Under the pieces are notes generated by a model, which was given only the letters and a program-made list of their open reading frames with translations, made no database searches and had not been told where the DNA came from. A stretch of 64,000 bases of DNA from NCBI RefSeq assembly GCF_049056525.1, contig NZ_JBHUPT010000021.1, positions 1-64,000 on the forward strand, in the 5' to 3' direction. The position numbers and the translations under genes are program-made. This DNA is from Leisingera coralii (GTDB lineage Bacteria > Pseudomonadota > Alphaproteobacteria > Rhodobacterales > Rhodobacteraceae). This document shows positions 40,930-50,200 of this stretch, in pieces; within the stretch, counting starts at the first letter, position 1, and each line of letters begins with the position of its first letter.

Positions 40930-41427
40930 TCAGGACTTGGCCAGCGCCCGCAGCATCCAGGCGGCCTGCTCATGGAACGCGGAGCGCGCCGTGGCCAGAT
41001 CCTCGGTCACGATATCGCGGCGGCTGCTGGCCAGCTCGGCCAGCGCGTGCAGCCGGTGGGCGATACGCTCGTGGCTGGCGGCCAGGTCCTGCGCCATGCC
41101 GCCGGCGGTCAGCTCGCCGCTGGCATCCTCGATTTTCGAGCGGTTCAGGATCTCATCCATCCGCGACGGTGCCAGGTGCCCCAGCGCCCGGATGCGCTCT
41201 GCCAGGGTGTCGGCGGCGGCGAACATGTTCTCGTACTGCTCCTCGGTCAGCTTGTGCATCGAGTAGAAGGCCGGGCCTTCGACGTTCCAGTGATAGGCGT
41301 GGGTCTTGAAGACAAGCCGGTAGGTGTCGGCCAGCACATCCGCCAAACCGCTGGCGATCGGGCCGGTGTCGCGGACACCGGTTTCGACAGTGTCAGGGCT
41401 TGGGGTGGCGGAAAGTGCGCCAGTCAT
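40930..41427 (-). CDS. dps: Dps family DNA-binding ferritin-like protein
   Basis: 165 aa. The inter-subunit ferroxidase residues are in place: H46 in YHWNVEG, H58, E62, D73 and E77 in AAADTLAERI. The four-helix ferritin-like core occupies about 25-160. It oxidises and stores iron and protects DNA in stress. The start follows AAAAGGAG. No EcfG-type site is seen directly upstream, but the DUF1328 gene in front of it has one, so read-through is possible. Confidence 0.92.
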   Translation of the reverse strand: MTGALSATPSPDTVETGVRDTGPIASGLADVLADTYRLVFKTHAYHWNVEGPAFYSMHKLTEEQYENMFAAADTLAERIRALGHLAPSRMDEILNRSKIEDASGELTAGGMAQDLAASHERIAHRLHALAELASSRRDIVTEDLATARSAFHEQAAWMLRALAKS

Positions 41428-41517
41428 GGGAAACTCCTTTTGTCAGTCATGGTTTAAGGGGTGGAAGGAAAACCGGACGGCGGGAAACGCTCTGTCCGGC
41501 CTGCTGGCTGGAACGCG

Positions 41518-41543
41518 GGCGGCGGCCGCAAGAGGCCGCCGCC
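41518..41543. terminator. GC-rich hairpin between the DUF1328 and dps genes
   Basis: GGCGGCGGCC (41518-41527) and GGCCGCCGCC (41534-41543) pair perfectly around a six-base loop, without a T-run. Confidence 0.4.
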
Positions 41544-41554
41544 AGCCCCGGCCG

Positions 41555-41725
41555 TCAGCGGGAGGCGCCGCGCAGCAGGCGCACGATCAGCGCTACTGCA
41601 AACAGCACTAGGAAAATAAAAAACAGGATCTGTGCGATCCCGGCGGAGGCCGAAGCGATGCCGCCAAATCCGAAGATGCCGGCAATGATTGCAACGGCCA
41701 GGAAAACGAGCGCCCAGTACAGCAT
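41555..41725 (-). CDS. DUF1328 family small membrane protein (copy 1)
   Basis: 56 aa from the ATG after AAAGGA, with two hydrophobic helices. The family sequence FGFGGIASASAGIAQILFFI is clear. Such YtjA-like proteins are induced by envelope or general stress in many proteobacteria. An EcfG-type promoter lies 35 bases upstream. A second copy is encoded at 43247. Confidence 0.9.
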   Translation of the reverse strand: MLYWALVFLAVAIIAGIFGFGGIASASAGIAQILFFIFLVLFAVALIVRLLRGASR

Positions 41726-41759
41726 GCCGTGTCCTTTCAGTTGCGGTTTGTACCGTCCC

Positions 41760-41785
41760 AACCCGCAAGCCCGGTGAAAGGTTCC
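41760..41785 (-). promoter_or_regulatory. EcfG-type promoter of DUF1328 copy 1
   Basis: On the minus strand GGAAC (41785-41781), 17-base spacer, GGTT (41763-41760), the same -10 variant as the PRC-barrel gene. Confidence 0.65.
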
Positions 41786-41970
41786 GGCCTGTTACCTAGA
41801 GTTTTAGATTGCGGCTGCACGGCTGCTTGGGCGTGGCGACCCGGACCGCGGCGGAGTAAATGGTAAAGCCGGGAATGCCCGGCCCCCGGAGAGGTCAGGC
41901 AGGCCGGATTTTCCGGATTAGGAAAATACCCAGGCGGCCAGCCTGGCGCGGCCTACCCCGGCCTTTGCCG

Positions 41971-42702
41971 TCAGATCAGCGGCCGGGGTTCGGGCGCTGC
42001 CAAGTCGACCATCGCCACGTTTGCCAAGGCTGGCAGATCGCTGACCTTCAGCCTGCCGTTCTGCCACTGTGCGAGTTTTCTGTCCCGCAGCATTTTCAGC
42101 TTCTTGTTGGTGTGGACCAGCGACAGGCCAAGGGCATCTGCCAGGTCCTGCTGTTTGAAGGGCAGCGGCACCGTGCCCTTTTCCTCCATCCCCACGGCTT
42201 TCAGCCGCTCATAGATCCGCACCAGCGCCCAGGCGATCCGCTGCGCCGCGTCGCGCTGGCCAAGCGAGGCAATGGTCTCCCCCAGAAAATGCTCCTCGAC
42301 CGCAGCAATCCACGTCAGATCATAGGCCCGTTCCGGCTGCTGCTTGAACAACTCGAACAGCGCCGACCGGCGGAACACGCACAGCGTCATGGCGGTGGTC
42401 GCCTCGACCGAATGCTTCATCTCTCCCATCAGCCCGGCCTGCAGCCCGGCAAAATCCCCCGGAAACAGGAAGTTGATCACCTGCCGGCGGCCGTTTTCCA
42501 GGGTCGTGTAGCGCGTGCCCATGCCCTTGAGCACTGTGTAGAGCTGCGGGCTGTTCGAGCCTTCCAGCAGAATTGTAGTACCCGCATCCACCACCAGCTC
42601 GCCGGTTTTGAATTGCTGGGTAAAATCGACCTCCTCACGCGACATCGGCGTGAAAATGGCCCGTTTGCGCAGCGGGCAGTCGCGGCAGGCGGTCGAAGAC
42701 AT
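41971..42702 (-). CDS. Crp/Fnr family transcriptional regulator
   Basis: 243 aa. It has a cyclic-nucleotide-binding-like beta roll (TTILLEGSNSPQLYTVLKGM ... NFLFPGDFAGLQAGL), a dimerisation helix and a C-terminal HTH (FKQQDLADALGLSLVHTNKK). An N-terminal CRDCPLRK pair plus one Cys in MTLCVFRR recalls FNR, but only three of the four cluster cysteines are present, so an oxygen-labile 4Fe-4S cluster is doubtful. Similar FixK/Fnr-type proteins are common in this group. The target is unknown; the gene sits between two stress-linked DUF1328 genes. Confidence 0.88.
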   Translation of the reverse strand: MSSTACRDCPLRKRAIFTPMSREEVDFTQQFKTGELVVDAGTTILLEGSNSPQLYTVLKGMGTRYTTLENGRRQVINFLFPGDFAGLQAGLMGEMKHSVEATTAMTLCVFRRSALFELFKQQPERAYDLTWIAAVEEHFLGETIASLGQRDAAQRIAWALVRIYERLKAVGMEEKGTVPLPFKQQDLADALGLSLVHTNKKLKMLRDRKLAQWQNGRLKVSDLPALANVAMVDLAAPEPRPLI

Positions 42703-42787
42703 GGCGCTCCCCTGGCAGCTATGTCGCAGTTAAATGCGCCCGGTGTGAAATGGATGCACACTCTAGGCCTGCAGGGGAGCTGGTGCA

Positions 42788-43204
42788 ATGGAAATGCTTA
42801 CTCCAGGCGGCTCGCATGTCTATCTGATCATGTCCAGAAACTACCTGATCACATGTGATATTTGCGACGCCATTCTGGATTTCGACCCTTCCGCCGAACT
42901 CAGCGTGCAACAGGCGCATGATACCGCGCTGGTGGCGCTTGCGCGGTACCGGCGGATTGCCGTGGCCTTCATCGAAGCGGGCTCCGACCTGGTAACCCGG
43001 CTCCGCATCGACCGGGATGTTCAGGTCCGTGGCGGCCGCCTGGTCCTTTTGGGGAGCGCCGCGGAAAACGAACTGGATGCGCACTCGCCGTGCCTGCGGT
43101 GGCCGGTGCTTGCCCGGCCGGTGTCCAGCCAGATGATCCGGGCCCAGCTCGCGCCGTTGCGGCCGGGTGCAGGGAACAATGGCGGCGTTGCCGGGTTGGT
43201 TTAG
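42788..43204 (+). CDS. Hypothetical protein
   Basis: 138 aa frame with AGGGGAGC before the ATG. A later start at MSRNYLITCDICDAIL is possible. The product begins with a CDIC pair, continues with an Ala/Arg-rich helix (AHDTALVALARYRRIAVAFI) and has no recognisable family. Its 3' end contains the EcfG-type promoter of the next gene. Coding status is uncertain, although no long competing gene exists on the other strand. Confidence 0.4.
   Translation: MEMLTPGGSHVYLIMSRNYLITCDICDAILDFDPSAELSVQQAHDTALVALARYRRIAVAFIEAGSDLVTRLRIDRDVQVRGGRLVLLGSAAENELDAHSPCLRWPVLARPVSSQMIRAQLAPLRPGAGNNGGVAGLV
43173..43197 (+). promoter_or_regulatory. EcfG-type promoter of DUF1328 copy 2
   Basis: GGAAC (43173-43177), 16-base spacer, GGTT (43194-43197), 49 bases before the ATG at 43247. 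Confidence 0.6.
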
Positions 43205-43246
43205 CGGATGCTGTCTGCGGCAGCTTTGCTGAAAAGAGTAAAAAAC

Positions 43247-43420
43247 ATGCTTGGTTGGGCACTTACGTTTCTGGTTATCGCTTTGATCGCCGCCCTGCTC
43301 GGGTTCGGCGGGATCGCCGGCGCCTCCGCCGGTATCGCACAGATCCTGTTCTTCATCTTCCTGGTTCTGTTTGTCATTGCGATGATTGCCCGCGCAATGA
43401 AGGGCAAACCGCCAGTGTAA
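43247..43420 (+). CDS. DUF1328 family small membrane protein (copy 2)
   Basis: 57 aa, two helices, with GFGGIAGASAGIAQILFFIF almost identical to copy 1 in the core but with a different C-terminus (ARAMKGKPPV). The start is at MLGWALTF, matching the family's usual N-terminus. The ribosome-binding site is weak (AAAAGAG). An EcfG-type site lies upstream. Confidence 0.88.
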   Translation: MLGWALTFLVIALIAALLGFGGIAGASAGIAQILFFIFLVLFVIAMIARAMKGKPPV

Positions 43421-43622
43421 ACAGCTGTTGTAAATACCGGGGGCGCCCGCACCGGCAGCGTCAGTGCGGCGGGCGTGGTGAATGACGCTGTCCGGCTGCG
43501 CCACTGGGCCGGCGGTCCCCGCGGTCTGCGCGGCTGACAGGGGGCAGGGGCGCGAAACCCCATCCCGGATCCGGGGCTGGCGCACCGGCCGGGTTTGTGT
43601 CCCTGCCGTCCGCCCGTCTGCT

Positions 43623-44030
43623 TCAGCCGCGGGCGCCCGCCAGCAGGCGCGCGGCATGATGCACATCCGCTTCCAGCAGCGGTTTCGCCACATACCCGCG
43701 AACGATCTTGAATTGCTGCGCCCGCTGCTGGTCGCCCGGGTCGGTCGAAGTGGTCAGCATGATGACGATGGTACCGGCCAGCTGCTGCTCCAGGTCCCGG
43801 GCGGCCTTTTCCAAAAACTCGAAACCGTTCATCCGCGGCATGTTGATGTCCAGGAAAATGGCATCAACCGCTGCGCTGCTGTTCTGAGACAGGTAATCAA
43901 ATGCCTCGGCCGCATCATCAAAGGCCGTGATGCGGCCCGCCAGCCCGGTACGTGCCAGCACCCGTTTGAACTGTTTCAGATCGGCGTGATCGTCATCGAT
44001 CAGCATCAGATTATTAATGGCTGCGGTCAT
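43623..44030 (-). CDS. Single-domain response regulator
   Basis: 135 aa, receiver only. The acidic pair D12/D13 (LIDDDHADL), acceptor D61 (IFLDINMPRMNG), Thr in MLTTS and Lys in YVAKPLL are complete. It belongs to the CheY-like group paired with bacteriophytochrome-like or membrane kinases (Rcp1-like). Its start overlaps the end of the frameshifted kinase gene by 17 bases, so the two formed an operon. Confidence 0.9.
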   Translation of the reverse strand: MTAAINNLMLIDDDHADLKQFKRVLARTGLAGRITAFDDAAEAFDYLSQNSSAAVDAIFLDINMPRMNGFEFLEKAARDLEQQLAGTIVIMLTTSTDPGDQQRAQQFKIVRGYVAKPLLEADVHHAARLLAGARG

Positions 44031-46348
44031 GTGCTTTTTCCGGCAGCGTTACGGTGAATGTGCTGCCAGCCCCCTTCTGCGATGAAACTTCAACCCTGCC
44101 GCCGTGATTGGCTGCTATGCGCTGGCACAAGGTCAGGCCGATCCCGGACCCCTGGCGGTCGCTGTGTTTGTGCAAGCGTTTGAACAGCCCGAAAATCCGG
44201 TCGTGATACTCGGGTTCTATCCCGATGCCGTTGTCGCGCACGCTGAAGGTGATCCACCCCGCAGGGGCCGCCGGGCCGCTGCCGATCTCGATCATGCTGC
44301 TGCGCGACGGATCGCGGTATGCCACCGCATTGGCGATCAGCTGCCGGATCAGCGTCCTGAGCTGTTCCGGATTGCCCTCTACCTCCGGCAGCGGGCCGGT
44401 CCTGATGACACTGCCCGCGGCGGCAATATCGGCGGCGATGTCCGCGGCTGCGGCTTCGGCCTCGCGGGTCAGATCGACGGGCTCAACAGGCCGCTTCTCA
44501 TCGACCGAGCGGGCAAAAACCTTGAGGTCTTCAACCAGCCGGGCCATGCGCGCGTTGGTCATGTCCAGATCGTCCAGCAGTTCCCGCCCGCCGCTGTCCA
44601 GGCCGGCGCCGGCCGTGCTGCGCAATTCCGCCAGCAGCGCGCATCGTCTGGGCAGGCGCCTTGAGGTCATGCGACATCGCATAGGTGACCTCTGCAAGCT
44701 GCCGGTTTGCGGTCTCAAGCCGGTCCACCATGCCCGACAGCTGGCGGCGGTGGGTCTGTTCCAGTTCCAGCTCACGCGCCTGGCGTTCATACGCCTGCTG
44801 CCGCTGGCGCTGGTGCTGCCAGAGCAGAAAGCCGAGCAGCGCCAGGATGACGGTCCCCGCCGCACCCGCGGCTGCGTACCGGCGCGGGCGGGTCCAGAAT
44901 TCCGGCGTTCCAAAGTATTTCTCCCGCAGCCAGGCGAACTCGCCGGAGACCAGGTATCCCGGGATAACCGCGTTCAGCCGGTCCCGGACGGAACCGAGAC
45001 CGAACCGCAGCGCCGGGGCGCGCGCGCTGGTAAAAACCAGCGGGCCGGCGGCTGTAATCTGTCCCGCCGCGCCCCATTCCCGGGCCAGCGCCTGCGTCCC
45101 TGCGGCGGGCGCCAGAATGGCATCCGCGCGGCCATCCAGAAGGCTTTTCAGCACAGCCCCCTCAGTTTCCTCCGCCAGCACGATCAAACCCTGATGAGCG
45201 ACGGCAAACTCCTGCGCGGGGCTGCTCTGCAGCACCGCAACCCTGCGCCCGGTCAAATCATCCAGCCCGGTGATTTCCCCGGGTTTCCCCGCGCGGGCGA
45301 ACAGGGAAAACGGCACCTGTTCCAGCGGCAGGGAAAAATCCATCATCTGGCGCCGCTCGCCAGTGATCCGCAGGCCGGGCAAGAGGTCATAACGGCCAGG
45401 CCCGGGGCCTGCATGCCAGTCCGCAAGGGAGATCTGCCTGAAGTCCAGCGCCAGGCCGGCGCGGTCCGCCAGGCCGCGCAGCGCCTCCACGCCAAATCCG
45501 GAGAATCCGCCGCCGGGCTCCACGGTCTGATAGGGCGGGTTGTGGTAAACACCCACGGTCAGCACCCCGGGAACCGGCCTAGGGATATCGAGGAAGTATT
45601 TCTGCCGCAGCGCCGGCAGACGGCCATCCGCTTCCATCCGGGCGAGAGCTGCGTTGACCTCCGGCAGCAGGTCCGCCCGGCTCTGGTGCAGGGCGACAAA
45701 GCGGTCGAACGCGCGGACCGGCGGATCGAGAAAGCTGATCTGGGCATCAATCCGCGCGTTCCTGGCAATCGAGAAGGCAACCGGTTCAGGGATCAGCACC
45801 GCATCGACGCCGCCTGTCAGCAGGTTCATCAGCGCCGCTTCCGGGGTCACGAACTCCACCGGGCGGTTCGCGGCCAGCAGGTCCTGCACCGCCGACCCGA
45901 CTGCCGGCGGCACGATGCCGATGCGCAGACCGCTGCGGGGGCGGCCTGCCAGCTCCGCGGCCCGGCGGCGCAGCACCGTCAGGCGCAGCGTTTCAGTTGC
46001 CACGGGCGAGGAAAACACATTGGTGGCCTCCAGCGGCGGCAGCCGCGCAACACCGGCGATGATCTGGGTGCCGCCATCGGCTTGCTGACGGATGAACTCG
46101 CGCGAGGTATTCAGGTCCAGATAGCTGATCGCGGCACCGGTTTCCGCGCCGATCTGTTCTGCCAGTTCGACCAAAAACCCGCTCCGGCCGCCATCCGCGT
46201 CCCGCTGTGCAAACGGCGGCACCGGCACAAACGCCGCCGTCAGCCCGCCCCGGGTTTCCTGCGCTTGTGCGGAAATGTGCCAGCTGAGACCCGGGAGGCA
46301 AAGCAGTCCGGCAGACAACAAACACCACAGCCGATGCAAAACGTTCAT
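44014..46348 (-). pseudogene. Sensor histidine kinase with two SBP_bac_3 domains, interrupted by a frameshift
   Basis: Two frames together encode one kinase of about 778 aa. The first (46348 to about 44640) has a signal peptide, two tandem periplasmic amino-acid-binding-like domains (about 30-255 and 265-490), a membrane helix (near 515-535), a coiled segment and the HisKA H-box AMSHDLKAPAQTM. The second frame continues with ALLAELRSTAGAGLDSGGRE and an HATPase (LRQLIANAVAY, DNGIGIEPEY, GSGIGLTL). The shift lies at a GC dinucleotide run at 44637-44642: one more GC would restore the frame. It is either a real inactivating or phase-variable change or a sequencing error. The ligand would be an amino acid or similar periplasmic solute. 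Confidence 0.8.
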
Positions 46349-46718
46349 TCAAAAGGTCCTGAAAATTCAATCTTGAGGGGAGTGGATAAATCTTACGGGC
46401 GAGAAGATTAACAATCTCTTGTTGGGTGCAGGCGCCTCAATTCCGGTGCAGAGCACATGTTGCGGTGCCGATGAGTTACGGTTCGGATGCCATTTGCGCT
46501 ACTTTATAGCGGCTTAAGGGGGTGGTGCGGGTTTCAGCATTCGGGGCCGGCAGGCAGGTCACGCCGGGGCGGGTAAGTAGGCAGACGCGTTTTTGTGCTG
46601 ATTTTGCGCAATTTATGATTGTGTTGCGCTGCCTGTTCTTGCCTTGCCGGTTCAGGGTTCGGGAGGGCAGGGCCAGCCGCCGCAGGGCTGACAAATGGCA
46701 AGAACTGAAACAGTTTAG
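46349..46718. other. Intergenic region between the sensor kinase and MarR genes
   Basis: About 370 bases with divergent promoters for both neighbours. Short frames on both strands lack ribosome-binding sites and family similarity. I see no gene in it. Confidence 0.5.
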
Positions 46719-46731
46719 TTGACAATGTCAA
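46719..46731. promoter_or_regulatory. MarR operator: TTGACAATGTCAA
   Basis: A perfect inverted repeat of TTGACA/TGTCAA around a single base, 27 bases before the chosen MarR start. A partial further half-site TTGAC lies at 46740-46744. Its form and place suit autoregulation of the MarR gene and control of the dehalogenase behind it. Confidence 0.65.
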
Positions 46732-46757
46732 TTAAATGGTTGACGCTGCCAATCATC

Positions 46758-47210
46758 ATGTCTGACGACCGTTTCCATCTTCACCTCTCCCTGGGCTACC
46801 AGGTGACCATGCTGGCCCGGGTGATTGAGCGCCGCTTCGAGCAACGGATCGCGGAGTTCGGCCTGACCCGCGTCACCTGGTGTGTTCTGCTGGCTGTGGG
46901 GAAGGAGGGGCGCAGCACCCCGTCGGAGATCGCGGATTTCATAGGCATTGACCGCACCGCTGCCTCCCGCGCCTTGCGGCAGATGGAGGCGCGCGGTCTC
47001 ATCACACGCAGAAGCGGCGAGGGCGACGGCCGCTCGATCCGGGTTGGCCTGACTGCACCCGGGCAAGCAGCTTTGCAGGCGGTGCTGCCCATCGCACAGG
47101 AAAACGCGGCGCATTTCGAGGCCAAGCTCACAGGCCAGGAGCTCACGCAGCTGCGGGCGGCTGCCGCCAAGCTGCTTGAGGACGAACCGCGCATCGTCGC
47201 CAAGCTGTAG
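46758..47210 (+). CDS. MarR family transcriptional regulator
   Basis: 150 aa from MSDDRFHLHL; upstream in-frame starts at 46719 and 46725 overlap the operator and are not preferred. The winged helix (LAVGKEGRSTPSEIADFIGI; DRTAASRALRQMEARGLITR; GDGRSIRVGLTAPG) is typical. It lies 16 bases upstream of a fusion reductive dehalogenase in the same direction and most likely responds to a halogenated phenol. Confidence 0.9.
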   Translation: MSDDRFHLHLSLGYQVTMLARVIERRFEQRIAEFGLTRVTWCVLLAVGKEGRSTPSEIADFIGIDRTAASRALRQMEARGLITRRSGEGDGRSIRVGLTAPGQAALQAVLPIAQENAAHFEAKLTGQELTQLRAAAAKLLEDEPRIVAKL

Positions 47211-47226
47211 CATCCAGGGAATGACC

Positions 47227-50200
47227 ATGGGCAAACTGTTCTCCTACCGCCACCGGCCGGTGCATCTGGGACCCTATCCGCAGGAGACACTGCGCCGCCG
47301 CGAGGGCCCCGTGGATCTGGAGGACATACCGCCGCTGCCGCAGGTCAGCTTCCGCCGCCCCGATGCGCCGCTGTCGATTGTCAATGCGATGCGCGACTAC
47401 CAGGCGATGCTCGATGCGACCCGCGAGGGGCTTGTGAAAAAAGAACGCGCCGTCATTCCCGCCAGCCCGCAGGAGCGCAGCGATCACCTGAAGGCCTTTG
47501 GCTATTTCTGCGACGCCTCGCTGGCAGGCGCCTGCGTGGTTCCGTCCGCGGCCTGGCTGGACACGCCGCTGGTGAACCCGGATGTGGCGGCGCTGGCGGA
47601 AACACTGCGCACCAAGCAGACCAAGACATTTGCCTCCGGCATCGACGTGGTGATGGCGTCTTTGCGCGAGTCGATGCAGGCTCCGCCCGCAGACTGCCGC
47701 CACCACACGCACGCGCTGGTCTATGTCTATGAATTCCCCCGCGATCCCGGAACAGGCGAGGATGGCACTGACTGGCTTGCGGACGCGCAGGAGCAGCGCG
47801 CCTGCCTGCGGGCGGCGGAGACCGTAGTGACGCTTGCCAACTACATCCGCCTGCTTGGGTGGGAGGCGCGCGCCCACACCGGCGCTGCCGCGGATGTGCA
47901 TCTGGCCAGGCTGGCGGTGCAGGCCGGCCTTGCCACTTATGAGGATGGAGTCCTAATCAACCCCTTCCTGGGCAGCCGTTTCGGCATCGCCGCCGTCACC
48001 ACCACGCTGGCGCTGGCCCCCGATCAGCCGCTGGAACCAGGGCAGGCGCCGGGCCTGAAATACCGTCTGGGCCTCGGCACCCACGCCAAAAGCGCCGCCA
48101 CCCGCGACCCCTACGCCAAGCGCCGTTTCATGGACGGTCCGCATCCGTTTGAGACCCTGAAGCGGGTGGACGATCCGACAACCTATATCGACGAGGTGAA
48201 CGTCGCCCGGGTGCCGAAACGCGCCGACATGTTTGCCCGCGCCCTGTTCGGCGACCTCGGCAAGGGCCCGCAGGAGGCGGCAAAGAACGGCAACTACGTG
48301 CGTAAATCCTCCTCCGCCTTTGCCTTCCGGTCTTCGCTTGCCGCCTTCGTGCTGCTGCAGGACGGCGAAGCCGCGCCGCAAATCGACCCCAGCGCCGCAG
48401 ACGCCGCCCGCAACGCCGCGGGTATCAAGGCCGCAGCCTATTTCCTCGGCTGCGACGCGGTCGGCATCTCCCGCTGCCCGGACTGGGCCTATTACTCCCA
48501 CGATGCCGCGGGCGACCCCTTGGCGCCCTACCACGAAAACGCCATCAGCACCATCATCGACCAGGGCCACGAAACCATGGAGGGCGCCTCCGGCGACGAC
48601 TGGATCGCCTGCGCCCAGTCGATGCGGGCCTACCTGCGGTTTTCGCTGCTGGGCGGGGTGATCGCCCAGCAGATCCGCAACCTCGGCTATACCGCCCGGG
48701 TGCATTCAGTGATGGACGGTGAAGTGCTGCAGCCGCCGCTCTTGCTGCTGTCCGGCCTCGGTGAGGTATCCCGCATCGGCGAAGTGATCCTCAATCCCTT
48801 CCTCGGCCCCCGCCTGAAATCCGGCGCGGTGACCACCAACCTGCCGATGACCCATGACAAGCCGGTCGACTTCGGCCTGCAGCGGTTCTGCGAGGCCTGC
48901 AGCAAATGCGCCCGTGAATGCCCCTCCGGCGCCATCACCGCCGGGCCCAAGCTGATGTTCAACGGCTACGAGATCTGGAAGTCCGACAGCCAGAAATGCA
49001 CCACCTACCGGGTCACCGTGCCCGGCGGCGCCATGTGCGGCCGCTGCATGAAGACCTGCCCCTGGAACCTCGAAGGCCTGTTCGCCGAGGCGCCGTTCCG
49101 CTGGGCCGCAATGAACCTGCCGGGCAGCGCGCCGCTGCTGGCAAAACTCGACGACGCGCTGGGCAATGGCGAGGTCAACACGGCCAAGAAATGGTGGTGG
49201 GATCTGGAGATGCTGGAGGAGGGGCCCTATGCCCCCTCGCAGCATCCGGTCAATGCCCGCCAGCTGTCCAAAGGCCTGGACCTGAAATTCGAGGATCAGA
49301 CCCTTGCCGTCTACCCCGCGCCGCTGGCGCCGCCGCCCTACGCCTGGCCCGCGCCAATGGATCGGGAGGCCGGGATTGCCGCCTATCAGGCCATGATCCC
49401 GGCAGCGGAGCACAAGCGCCGCCGCGCCGCGGGCCTGCCGCCGGAGCATGTCTATACCGCCGGTGAGGGCGACGCCCCGGTGATGCGGGTGCGGCTGTCG
49501 AAGGTCGAGCATATGACCGATGCAGTGACCAAGTACGAGTTCTCCCTGCCGGACGGTTCGCCACTCCCGCCGGCAACCGCAGGCGCCCACATTGACGTGG
49601 TGGTCGCACCGGAGTTCTTCCGCCAGTACTCGCTGTCGGGGGACCCGGCGGACCGCACGAAGTACCAGATCGCCGTCCTGCGCGAGGATGCGGGCCGCGG
49701 CGGCTCCAAGCTCATGCACCGGATCTTCGAGGAGGGGCGGATGGTCTTCATCTCCAAGCCCATCAACCACTTCCCGCTGGTCGAGGATGCGGCCAAATCC
49801 TACCTGATGGGCGGCGGCATCGGGGTGACGCCGATGATCGCCATGGCCCACCGGCTGCATGCGCTGGGCCGGGATTTCGAGTTCCGCTATTCCTGCTCGA
49901 AGATGGAGAACGCCGGGTTCCTGAATGACCTTCAGAACGTTCCCTGGGCCGGCAAAGTGCATCTGCACTTCTCGGATCAGGGTACCCGCGCCGATCTGAA
50001 ACAGGTGCTGCAGTATGCTCCCGGCAGCCACGTCTACACCTGCGGACCGGAGGCCTACATGCAAGCGGTGCTCGACACCGCACGCAGCAACGGTTTCCCT
50101 GAGGAAAACCGCCACATGGAGTATTTCTCGGTCCCCGAACAGCCTGAGTACGAGAACCATGCCTTCACCCTGAAACTGGCAAAATCGGGCCGCGAAATCG

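Noticed and set aside
44225..46411. 728-codon plus-strand frame over the sensor kinase
   Set aside because: It is antisense to the frameshifted kinase, whose two frames both show clear kinase domains. The long open antisense frame is compositional.
46476..46722. Overlapping 66- and 72-codon frames between kinase and MarR genes
   Set aside because: No ribosome-binding sites, no motifs, and they overlap each other on opposite strands in a promoter region.
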